Below, one piece after another: positions 27,517 through 35,005 of a stretch of 64,000 nt of DNA. Below the pieces are notes generated by a model, which searched no databases, was not told the DNA's origin, and worked only from the letters and a program-made list of their open reading frames with translations. Each line of letters starts with the position of its first letter. Positions within the stretch are counted from its first letter, which is position 1. A program made the position numbers and the translations under genes. Source of the DNA: a virus; IMG/VR virus record IMGVR_UViG_3300047510_003583, positions 42,795 to 106,794 of that record. One strand, 5' to 3'.

Positions 27517-28080
27517 ATGATTCACATGGAAACACAATTTAATCTTTTATACGAGAATTTACTAGAACGTTATCAACAAGGTGGGTATCTAATCGGGGAT
27601 CGTGTTAGATTTCGCAAAGATTGTCTTAATCTTGAGTTCTTTAAAGGTAAGGCTAAAGGGTTTATTGATTTAATAAGAAGTTGTATGGATGAAAACTTTG
27701 ATCTTAATTTAAGAATTAGTGCTCTAAAAAGTATTTACCCTACAACAACCCAAAACTATCGCGGCGGGACTGAATCTCCAGATTGTGTCTACGCTGATGT
27801 AATAATAGAGTACGCCCCTGGTTTATATCGCAACCCGATGACAGTACCTATTGAATCGTTTGAATTAATGGAAGATGGCGTTAATACAGGGCCAGTACCT
27901 GATAGTATTAAGCGTAAAGGAGATATCGATATTAAACCAGTACCGGTTAGTACAAAAGGTACAGAAAATTTTGAAGTAAATCTCACTAACAAAAATACAC
28001 AATTGCCAGGGGGTAGTAGATACAACGATTCAAAGCCATCGGCTAATTGGAAACCTCTTCCAAAGAATAAAAAGCACTAA
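27517..28080 (+). CDS. Hypothetical protein, 187 aa
   Basis: I do not recognise this protein. It is soluble, mixed in charge, with GGYLIGDRVRFRKDCL near residue 23, which resembles the small beta-barrel start seen in several uncharacterised phage proteins, and a low-complexity, Pro/Lys-rich tail. It opens the plus-strand island and is transcribed divergently from gp25. Two ATG codons are possible, at 27517 and 27526. A CATAAATA octamer at 27506-27513 lies only 3 bases before the first but 12 before the second, so if the octamer is a late promoter the second start (184 aa) is more likely. Its stop is 55 bases before the ribonucleotide reductase gene. Function unknown. Confidence 0.7.
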   Translation: MIHMETQFNLLYENLLERYQQGGYLIGDRVRFRKDCLNLEFFKGKAKGFIDLIRSCMDENFDLNLRISALKSIYPTTTQNYRGGTESPDCVYADVIIEYAPGLYRNPMTVPIESFELMEDGVNTGPVPDSIKRKGDIDIKPVPVSTKGTENFEVNLTNKNTQLPGGSRYNDSKPSANWKPLPKNKKH

Positions 28081-28135
28081 TATTTGTAGCAATTCTAGCT
28101 TTTGTGGCTAAACTGGCATAAATTAATTTACATTT

Positions 28136-30124
28136 ATGGCTACATACGTTTCTGATCTTTTACCCGAACCATTTTTAAAGCAGTACCAAGATAAAACACC
28201 ACCATGGGGTTTTAATGGGTTAGGTTATATAGTGTATAAAAGAACATACGCTCGTAAATTAGAGGGTACAGATCAAACGGAAGAATGGTGGCAGACAGTG
28301 GCTCGTTGTATTAATGGAGCACAAGAAATTGGAGCTGATTATACTCAGGCTGAAGCACAAAGGTTATACGACCTTATTTTTAATCTTAAATGCAATTTTG
28401 CAGGGCGTATGCTTTGGCAGCTTGGTACAGAGACTGTAAAAAAGTTTGGTGCTAATTCATTACTGAATTGCTGGTATGTATCTATTAATGACCCAAAGAC
28501 TTTTCTTTTTATATTTGAAAACTTAATGCTTGGTGGTGGTGTTGGCTTCTCTATTCGTAGAGAAGATATTCATGAACTACCTAAGATTAAAAAAGGAGTA
28601 ACTGTAGAACATCAATGTACTAAAGACGCAGATTTTATTGTACCTGATTCTCGTTCAGGGTGGGTTGAATTACTTCGTAAGGTGCTAGAGGCATATTATA
28701 ATACCGGTAAATCATTTTCTTATTCCACTATTCTCATAAGAGGGGCCGGTGAAAGAATAACCGGTTTTGGTGGAACAGCATCTGGACCGGGTATTTTAAT
28801 TGAAGGTATCGGTAAAATTTCTCAAATACTTCAACAAAGAGAAGGTAAAAAACTTCGCTCTACCGATGTATTAGATATCTGTAATATAATTGGTTCGATT
28901 GTAGTTGCTGGAAACGTAAGACGCTCAGCACAAATAGCTTTAGGTGACCCTGATGATTATCTCTATCTTAGAGCTAAAAACTGGTCATTAGGTAATATTC
29001 CAAACTGGAGAGCTATGTCTAATAACACGATATATGCCGATGACTTTTCCCATATTTCTAGTGAAATATGGTCTAACGGTTACGTAACTGATAAAGAAAC
29101 AGGGTTTGCAAAAGGGGAACCGTATGGATTCTTTAATTTGCCTTTATCTCAAAAATATGGCCGCCTTAAAGACGGGCAAATGAAAAAGTCTAAACTTTAT
29201 CCTACTGATGAAGATAATGTTTTGGGTACTAATCCTTGTGCAGAAATTTCATTAAATTCCTATGAATGTTGCAACCTTTCAGAACTTTATCTAAACAATA
29301 TTACTTCTGCAGAAGAGTTGGTAGAATGCGCAACACTTCTTTATAAAACACAAAAAGCAACTGCGGCAATGCCGTTTATACACGACGAAACAAATAAAAT
29401 CGTTCATAAAAACATGAGATTGGGTCTCGGTGTTACAGGTATTTGTCAGTGTACTGATGAAAAAATAGAGTGGTTAGACAAAGGGTACGAAGCTTTACGT
29501 AAGTTTGATAAAGAATGGTCTAAACACAAGGGATACCCTGAATCTATTAAGTTAACCACTGTTAAACCTTCAGGTACTCTATCCCTTCTTGCAGGGTCAA
29601 CACCCGGGGTACACCCGGCTTATTCGCCATTTTATATTCGCCGAGTAAGAATGGGATCTGGGGATAAACTTGTAAATATCTGTCGAGATCTTGGGTATCA
29701 TGTTGAATTTGTTCGTGGCTTTGATGGTAAAGAAGATCATTCGACCATAGTTGTTGAGTTTCCGTGTTATGCGGGCGGTAATTGTGTTGTAGCTAAAAAT
29801 ATGACCGCAGTACAGCAGCTTGACCTTGTTAAAAAACTTCAAACTTACTGGTCTGATAATGCCGTATCAGTAACTGTATATTACAGACAGGATGAACTTG
29901 AAGAAATTAAAGCTTGGTTGGAAGTAAATTATGAAACATCAATAAAATCAGTTTCATTTTTACTACACAACGAACACGGGTTTGCTCAAGCCCCGTACGA
30001 AGAAATAACTGAAGAAGAGTATAATAAGTCTGTTGAGAGGGTTAAATCAATAACTACAATCAATATCGGGCAAGGGGAAATTGAAAGTATGGAATGTGTT
30101 GGCGGGGTTTGCCCTATTAAATAG
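28136..30124 (+). CDS. nrdJ: Adenosylcobalamin-dependent (class II) ribonucleoside-triphosphate reductase
   Basis: This monomeric class II reductase reduces ribonucleotides to deoxyribonucleotides using adenosylcobalamin as radical source. All key residues of the Lactobacillus-type enzyme are present: the redox Cys112 (NCWY), the radical Cys368 and Glu370 in NPCAEI, the second redox Cys379 (11 residues after Cys368, as in the family), and the C-terminal shuttle pair Cys654-x4-Cys659 (CVGGVC). The substrate loop PSGTLSLLAGSTPGVHP is intact. At 662 aa it is slightly shorter than the about 740-aa bacterial form. No intein or intron is visible. It works with dUTPase, encoded 0.7 kb downstream, to supply dNTPs. 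Its 3' end overlaps the convergent gene by 8 bases. It implies a host that makes or imports B12. Confidence 0.92.
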   Translation: MATYVSDLLPEPFLKQYQDKTPPWGFNGLGYIVYKRTYARKLEGTDQTEEWWQTVARCINGAQEIGADYTQAEAQRLYDLIFNLKCNFAGRMLWQLGTETVKKFGANSLLNCWYVSINDPKTFLFIFENLMLGGGVGFSIRREDIHELPKIKKGVTVEHQCTKDADFIVPDSRSGWVELLRKVLEAYYNTGKSFSYSTILIRGAGERITGFGGTASGPGILIEGIGKISQILQQREGKKLRSTDVLDICNIIGSIVVAGNVRRSAQIALGDPDDYLYLRAKNWSLGNIPNWRAMSNNTIYADDFSHISSEIWSNGYVTDKETGFAKGEPYGFFNLPLSQKYGRLKDGQMKKSKLYPTDEDNVLGTNPCAEISLNSYECCNLSELYLNNITSAEELVECATLLYKTQKATAAMPFIHDETNKIVHKNMRLGLGVTGICQCTDEKIEWLDKGYEALRKFDKEWSKHKGYPESIKLTTVKPSGTLSLLAGSTPGVHPAYSPFYIRRVRMGSGDKLVNICRDLGYHVEFVRGFDGKEDHSTIVVEFPCYAGGNCVVAKNMTAVQQLDLVKKLQTYWSDNAVSVTVYYRQDELEEIKAWLEVNYETSIKSVSFLLHNEHGFAQAPYEEITEEEYNKSVERVKSITTINIGQGEIESMECVGGVCPIK

Positions 30125-30620
30125 TTTCTTCGCTAATAACTTCACTATCTAAAATAGTTATAGGCTCAACTTCTTTTTCAGCTTCTAATAACTGTTTAAT
30201 AATTTCTTCCCGGGAAGCGATTAAAACATTTGTATTATTAGTAACATTATTATTTGGTAACATACCAGCAACCGCTTTACGGCCTGCTATATCAATTTCT
30301 TTTAATTCTCTATCGGTTTTTGCTTTCTTGTTTTGTAGATTAATACGATTTAACGCTTCCAATGCTTTAGTTGTCGAAGATATAAGTTCTGATAAGGCTG
30401 CTATTTCATCAGGGTTTTGTCCTTGTACTATAAAATCTTTTAAATCTTCTACCGCCCCTAAGCCTGAGTTAATTAACTTACTGGCTTTTTTAAGTATAAA
30501 TTCGTTTATATTTTCGTCTGTTAAATCGTTATTTTGTTCTGCTCTAACAGGTTTTTGAGTATTTGTCGGTAACTGAAAACTAGACAATTCATCTAGTAAT
30601 GTGTTTAAATCATCTGACAT
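30117..30620 (-). CDS. Putative terminase small subunit (gp16-like)
   Basis: The 167-aa protein has the layout of T4 gp16 (164 aa). An acidic N-terminal arm is followed by a long helical hairpin (about residues 40-110; NPDEIAALSELISSTTKALE aligns in spirit with the T4 core), an Asn-rich linker NVTNNTNVLIAS, and a C-terminal acidic helix EEIIKQLLEAEKE, which matches the order of T4 gp16's [20 protein letters not shown]. Gp16 recognises and holds DNA for the gp17 motor. If the call is right, it is oddly placed, about 16 kb from gp17 and as the only minus-strand gene inside the plus-strand nucleotide-metabolism island. No strict sequence identity was measured, so this remains a structural analogy. 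Confidence 0.5.
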   Translation of the reverse strand: MSDDLNTLLDELSSFQLPTNTQKPVRAEQNNDLTDENINEFILKKASKLINSGLGAVEDLKDFIVQGQNPDEIAALSELISSTTKALEALNRINLQNKKAKTDRELKEIDIAGRKAVAGMLPNNNVTNNTNVLIASREEIIKQLLEAEKEVEPITILDSEVISEETI

Positions 30621-30640
30621 AAAATTAATTAAGGTAAAAG

Positions 30641-30668
30641 TTGAATCTTTTATACAAGGTTGTATAAT
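30641..30668 (+). promoter_or_regulatory. Sigma70-like promoter before the 55-aa ORF and dut
   Basis: TTGAAT at 30641-30646, 16-base spacer, TATAAT at 30663-30668. The expected start of transcription is about 30675, three bases before the ATG at 30678. An 18-base inverted repeat covers the -10 box. Confidence 0.55.
30650..30667. promoter_or_regulatory. Inverted repeat over a -10 box, possible operator
   Basis: TTATACAA-GG-TTGTATAA, with two perfect 8-base arms and a 2-base centre. It lies in the divergent region between the gp16-like gene and the dut transcript and overlaps the -10 box of the rightward promoter, an ideal place for a repressor. It could also be a chance A/T-rich palindrome. 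Confidence 0.4.
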
Positions 30669-30677
30669 ATATAAATT

Positions 30678-30845
30678 ATGGAAATTATAGTCAACACCTT
30701 ATATGGTACTTATATTGTACCAGCAAGTAAAGCAGATCAATTAGTAGCGTGGCTGCAACAAAACGCTGTGAAGCAAGGTCAGCAACCTATCGGTGAAATA
30801 AAACAAGACGGAAATTACTTAGGTAAACAGCTTATTAATGAATAA
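30678..30845 (+). CDS. Small hypothetical protein, 55 aa
   Basis: The short ORF reads MEIIVNTLYGTYIVPASKAD and ends QLINE. It is soluble and shows no motif I know. A sigma70-like promoter (TTGAAT, 16 bases, TATAAT) lies directly upstream, with the -10 box only 9 bases from the ATG, and the ORF overlaps the dUTPase start by 8 bases (aATGaaTAA), which suggests translational coupling. These two points support it as a real gene and as the first gene of the dut transcript. Function unknown. Confidence 0.55.
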   Translation: MEIIVNTLYGTYIVPASKADQLVAWLQQNAVKQGQQPIGEIKQDGNYLGKQLINE

Positions 30846-31341
30846 TTCATTTACAACATATACATCTCCACAATACGATCCTAAATCGTTAGATCTTAGT
30901 AGTTGGAAAATAAAGTTTTTAAAAACACATACAGACGCTATTTTACCAGAAAGAAAGCATGACGATACGTTTACCGGGGATAGCGGATACGACGTAACAG
31001 CGGTAGAAGATAAAATTATTCCTGCAAGAGGAGCAGCTATCGTCGAGGTTGGCCTAAAGTTAGCTTATGTTCCTCCTGGTTTGTGGATACGGGTAGAAAG
31101 TAGATCCGGGCTGCAATTTAAACACGGAATATCTGCTTTTAACGGTATTATTGATAACTCATATCGTGGGGATTGCGGTATTCGTTTAATAAACAATAGC
31201 GACAAAGACTATGAAGTAAAAAAGGGTGACCGTATAGCTCAATTTGTAGTCTATACTTTAGTAGCTCCGCAAACAGACTGGGCAGAAGAAGTACAAGAAA
31301 CTGTGCGCGGGGAAAAAGGTTTTGGAAGTAGCGGTCGTTGA
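30838..31341 (+). CDS. dut: dUTP diphosphatase (dUTPase)
   Basis: The enzyme hydrolyses dUTP to dUMP and pyrophosphate, keeping uracil out of phage DNA and feeding dTMP synthesis. All five motifs of the trimeric dUTPase family are present in order: motif 1 GDSGYDV (about 47-53), motif 2 ESRSGLQFKHGI (87-98), motif 3 NGIIDNSYRG (102-111) with the catalytic Asp, motif 4 GDRIAQFV (130-137), and the glycine-rich motif 5 RGEKGFGSSG (157-166). The 167-aa length is slightly longer than usual because of about 20 extra N-terminal residues. It overlaps the 55-aa ORF upstream by 8 bases and is followed 15 bases later by the clamp-loader gene. Confidence 0.95.
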   Translation: MNNSFTTYTSPQYDPKSLDLSSWKIKFLKTHTDAILPERKHDDTFTGDSGYDVTAVEDKIIPARGAAIVEVGLKLAYVPPGLWIRVESRSGLQFKHGISAFNGIIDNSYRGDCGIRLINNSDKDYEVKKGDRIAQFVVYTLVAPQTDWAEEVQETVRGEKGFGSSGR

Positions 31342-31350
31342 TAGTATAAT
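31322..31350 (+). promoter_or_regulatory. Sigma70-like promoter before gp44
   Basis: TTGGAA, 17-base spacer and TATAAT (31345-31350), overlapping the end of dut. The ATG is 6 bases after the -10 box, so the transcript would be leaderless. Confidence 0.45.
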
Positions 31351-31356
31351 ACAACT

Positions 31357-32277
31357 ATGTTTGATAACCTGTATATTGAGAGATATCGCCCTAAAACTTT
31401 AGACGATATTATTTTAACTAAAGAAGAAAAAAATTACTTTCTCTCTTTAAAAGACAAGAAAGAAATACCTCATCTTCTTTTTACAGGTTCGCCCGGGACA
31501 GGTAAAACGTCTTTAGCAAAAATATTGGTAACGGACGTCTTAAATTGTCAATACCTTTACATTAATGCTTCAGATGAGAATGGTATTGATACTATTAGAA
31601 GTAAAGTTATAGGGTTTTCTCAAACAAAGTCCTTTGATGGGGGCTTGAAGGTTGTCTTGTTTGATGAGTGCGATTCTATAACGTTTGATGCACAAAAAGC
31701 CTTAAGAAATGTTATAGAAGAATATTCGTCTAATACTCGTTTTATTTTTACTTGTAACTATCTTTTTAAGATTATACCGGCTTTAAAATCTAGATGTCAA
31801 GTTTTTGAATTTGCACCACCTATAGATTTGATAGTCGGTCGGGTATCTGAGATTCTCAAGACAGAAAAAATAACAGTGCCGGAGACTGAAAAAGGTAAAC
31901 TAATTGAATTAGTAAGAAAAAATTACCCAGATATTAGACGTATAATTAACGACGTACAAAAATATTCGTATTCAGGATCTTTACTGATAAAAGAAAAACA
32001 AATAACAACTCTTACAGATAAAATAGTAACTTCAGTTCTTACTAAACAAAACCTATTTAGTTTACGTAAACAGATTATAGAAAATGAAGTTGAGTTTTCG
32101 AGTGACTATCATTTTCTATTAAAAGAAATGTTTGAGTGTATTTTTAATAAAGAAATCCCGGAAGATAAAAAAACTAATCTTCTTTTAACTATTTCTGAAG
32201 CGATGTATCAAGACGCTCTTGTTGTTGATAAAGAAATAAACTGGTTTAGTTGTTGTTTAAAACTTTCTTCTTACTAG
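31357..32277 (+). CDS. 44: Sliding clamp loader subunit gp44 (AAA+ ATPase)
   Basis: The 306-aa AAA+ protein corresponds to T4 gp44 (319 aa), the ATPase that with gp62 opens the gp45 clamp and loads it at primer ends. Visible motifs are Walker A GSPGTGKT (44-51), Walker B VVLFDECD (99-106), sensor 1 FTCN (131-134) and the arginine-finger SRC motif (145-147). The N-terminal YIERYRPKTLDDI is typical of clamp loaders. A TATAAT box with a TTGGAA element 17 bases before it lies at the end of dut, 6 bases from this ATG. The stop codon shares the four bases CTAG with the stop of the convergent gene. The gp62 partner was not recognised in the window. Confidence 0.93.
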   Translation: MFDNLYIERYRPKTLDDIILTKEEKNYFLSLKDKKEIPHLLFTGSPGTGKTSLAKILVTDVLNCQYLYINASDENGIDTIRSKVIGFSQTKSFDGGLKVVLFDECDSITFDAQKALRNVIEEYSSNTRFIFTCNYLFKIIPALKSRCQVFEFAPPIDLIVGRVSEILKTEKITVPETEKGKLIELVRKNYPDIRRIINDVQKYSYSGSLLIKEKQITTLTDKIVTSVLTKQNLFSLRKQIIENEVEFSSDYHFLLKEMFECIFNKEIPEDKKTNLLLTISEAMYQDALVVDKEINWFSCCLKLSSY

Positions 32278-32480
32278 CGGCCACAACATCTACTTGTTGG
32301 AGCTGCAGCTTCTTGAGTAGATGTTTGTGTTTGCTGAGTAATAAACCCTTGTACTGCCGCAGCTGCGGCTTGATGAGAGTCATATAAACCTGTTAAATGT
32401 ACAGGGGTACCGGTATTAGAGTCTTTAACAACCCCGCATATTTTATTATTTACAACTTCGTACTCTACAATATATGTCAT
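32274..32480 (-). CDS. Small hypothetical protein, 68 aa
   Basis: I do not recognise this protein. The first 40 residues look like a small alpha/beta unit (MTYIVEYEVVNNKICGVVKD), followed by an Ala/Gln/Thr-rich stretch and a cysteine-containing end (SRCCGR). It lies 3 bases after the stop of the 830-aa structural gene in the same direction, which makes it likely to be the last gene of the tail transcript. Its stop codon overlaps that of gp44 on the other strand. Confidence 0.55.
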   Translation of the reverse strand: MTYIVEYEVVNNKICGVVKDSNTGTPVHLTGLYDSHQAAAAAVQGFITQQTQTSTQEAAAPTSRCCGR

Positions 32481-32483
32481 GTT

Positions 32484-34976
32484 TTAGTAACCTAATACTG
32501 TTTTACGACGTTGAACACTAAATTCGGCACGTACAGGACGTGGACGGCGGCGATACACTGTTGTCGGCCAGTGTAACTTACCAACGTTTGATACCTGAAT
32601 AACCGGTTCACTGTAAATTATTGTTGGCTGGTAGTTATAAGGTGCACGAGCAGTTGAACCTACGTGCATTTGGAATCCAGCAGAATAAGTTTGACCGAAG
32701 TGATTGTATTGGGAAATACCAATACTTTGAGGTGGGTTTATTGTAATAACCTCATATGCACCAATGCCTCTTCTCATATCTAGAACAGGTACTAATTCTT
32801 CATTAACTTTAGTATGTGCTATATGATTTACAACAGGGTATGTTGTTTTATCACCGAGAATTGTACGGATACGGTCGTTGTTTGTCGGGCCGCTAAATAC
32901 AATTGCTAAGTTACGGTATATTTGAGATGTTCTAAGAACATTAGCAGGTATTTGACCTGTTGCGTATGTAATATTAGGTGCATTCTGAGAAGTAAGCGGT
33001 GCAGTACGTACATACGTACCTGTTGCTGGTAATGTACCAAGTGTGAATACGTTAAATGCTGGCAAGTATCTATTTGTTGTTTGTATTGCACTGCCGCTCA
33101 TTGCAACTATTGGAGTTCTTACTGCAAATCTTGTAGGAGGTATAACAACTCTGGCGTTATACTTTGTCTTGTACTGAGATGTAAGACTTGGCATTTGACT
33201 TGCTACGAATGAACCTGAAGCCCATATAAAGATTGTACCTGAAAGAACACGATCACTGTGTATTGTTTGTGCAATATAATCAGTTACAAAGGTAACGTTT
33301 TGTATATCAAGCGCTGTTAACGGTATACGGCCTGTTGCAGTTAGATCTGTAACAGATATGGTTGTTACAGGAGCTTTATCAATATATGTCTCGTATTTAC
33401 CGAATTTAGTACCTGTATTTACTATTTTGTAATTATCAGGTGTATTAATATTAAGACTAATAGCTGATAATATAACATTTTTAAACGACGATGTTGTAAC
33501 GAAGTTAGTAGACGTTAGTCGACCTGTTTTTGTAAAATGCTCTAAACCAGGAGCTGATGTATAGACTACCCAGGTAGATAGTTCTGGGTGATACATAGTC
33601 CAAGAACCGACCCGTCTAAAATCAACAGCTACAGGCTGTTTTGTAACAACTACTGTATTGACTGAAGGATCAAAGTTAAACATTTGCAGTGCTGAAACCG
33701 GTAGAGAAGATAATGTTCTCCAATGGGATAGGTACTTGTTAATAACTGTTGTATATGAACGACGGAAGTGCTTACTCTTTGCGTACGCTACATCAACAGC
33801 GGACCAAGCAGAGGTTTTATCAGCAAAAGTGCGTGTTGGTACACCTTGTATTAAGCTCTGTCTTGATGTAGGTACTTTTGTTAAAAATGCACCGTGGTTA
33901 CCTACAACGATATCAGCTGGGCCTCTATAAACACCAGCGTGACTTATTGGCATATGCCATCTGTATTTTGTACCCGTTAGTAGATCAAACATTGTTCTTA
34001 TATCAGCGGTCTTAGGGTATGGCTTATAAGAATAAAATGCTGATAAGAATTGTTGAGCTGTTTCTCCAGTTGGAAGTGTTTTATTGAAAATACCACTGCT
34101 TGATAACACTTTATGCAGCTGTGTTAAGTAACCTTGTTTCGAATAACTTTCTTGATCCGGTTTTGTTTGTAAAAATGCATCAAGTTCATAAACATCACTA
34201 GGAACTAATACCGTAGTTGGGTTAGCATACCCTACTAAGTTTGAGCTAACTGCGCCTACTGTGTTTGCGTATATATTGAACTTAGGCTTACTACCGTTTA
34301 TGCGTTGACCGGATGACATTTGGGTCATACTGACATACGCTAAAAAGCTTTCTATCCATACGAATGATGTGACTAACGGATTAGTTGTATCTTGACGTAT
34401 AGTTTTATTACTGTACGGTGTTTGTAATTCAATAGCAACACCGGTTGTTGTTGTCCAGAATGTTAGTTTTGGTCTACTTAACTCAATGCCAGCAGGAGAA
34501 ACGTACCATTCATTTATTGGTGTTAATTTTTTAGGAGATTCGTTTGAATATTTTGGGTAATGTATTACAACCGGTATTGGGTTACCTGATGGCGGTACAA
34601 CATAAAACCAAAATGGTTGGTTGCGTGTGTTATCAATAAATGATTGACTTATGTATTGGGCACTTGCACCTAAAGTTAAGTTCGACCACGGTACACATTT
34701 TCCATATGCTTCCTGAATATTATTAGGCTGTACGGTTTCAGGATACCCTGAAACTTGACGGTTTGCAGACGATAAATAGTAGCTTTTAGCAGTAGTAAAG
34801 CCATCATATGTTGGATCGAGTAAAAACCATGGATAACCGATGCCGGGTACACTAAATAATGCATCTGTGAACGGTCTGGTTGCGGAAAGTTTTGTTAATC
34901 TACCTTCTGTAAATAATGAGTTATACTCTTTAAGAGAATACTTCGAGGAACTTAATGTAGGTGCTGCTATTGCCAT
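32484..34976 (-). CDS. Putative virion structural protein, 830 aa
   Basis: I do not recognise the family. The protein is Ser/Thr/Tyr-rich, beta-rich and slightly basic at its C-terminus (RRRPRPVRAEF, then SVQRRKTVLGY), with no signal peptide, membrane helix or catalytic motif. It begins 29 bases after the hub candidate and follows the tail and baseplate genes in the same direction, so a virion or fibre role is the best guess. A late-like ATTAAATA lies 6 bases upstream of the ATG. Its composition resembles the six giant proteins at 1-25147, but I found no shared motif with them. Confidence 0.6.
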   Translation of the reverse strand: MAIAAPTLSSSKYSLKEYNSLFTEGRLTKLSATRPFTDALFSVPGIGYPWFLLDPTYDGFTTAKSYYLSSANRQVSGYPETVQPNNIQEAYGKCVPWSNLTLGASAQYISQSFIDNTRNQPFWFYVVPPSGNPIPVVIHYPKYSNESPKKLTPINEWYVSPAGIELSRPKLTFWTTTTGVAIELQTPYSNKTIRQDTTNPLVTSFVWIESFLAYVSMTQMSSGQRINGSKPKFNIYANTVGAVSSNLVGYANPTTVLVPSDVYELDAFLQTKPDQESYSKQGYLTQLHKVLSSSGIFNKTLPTGETAQQFLSAFYSYKPYPKTADIRTMFDLLTGTKYRWHMPISHAGVYRGPADIVVGNHGAFLTKVPTSRQSLIQGVPTRTFADKTSAWSAVDVAYAKSKHFRRSYTTVINKYLSHWRTLSSLPVSALQMFNFDPSVNTVVVTKQPVAVDFRRVGSWTMYHPELSTWVVYTSAPGLEHFTKTGRLTSTNFVTTSSFKNVILSAISLNINTPDNYKIVNTGTKFGKYETYIDKAPVTTISVTDLTATGRIPLTALDIQNVTFVTDYIAQTIHSDRVLSGTIFIWASGSFVASQMPSLTSQYKTKYNARVVIPPTRFAVRTPIVAMSGSAIQTTNRYLPAFNVFTLGTLPATGTYVRTAPLTSQNAPNITYATGQIPANVLRTSQIYRNLAIVFSGPTNNDRIRTILGDKTTYPVVNHIAHTKVNEELVPVLDMRRGIGAYEVITINPPQSIGISQYNHFGQTYSAGFQMHVGSTARAPYNYQPTIIYSEPVIQVSNVGKLHWPTTVYRRRPRPVRAEFSVQRRKTVLGY

Positions 34977-35005
34977 ATAATATATTTAATATTTTTTGTA
35001 TTATT

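Noticed and set aside
28081-28135. Hairpin terminator after the 187-aa gene (TAGC...GCTA)
   Set aside because: Only about four base pairs in the stem and no U-tract; too weak to call.
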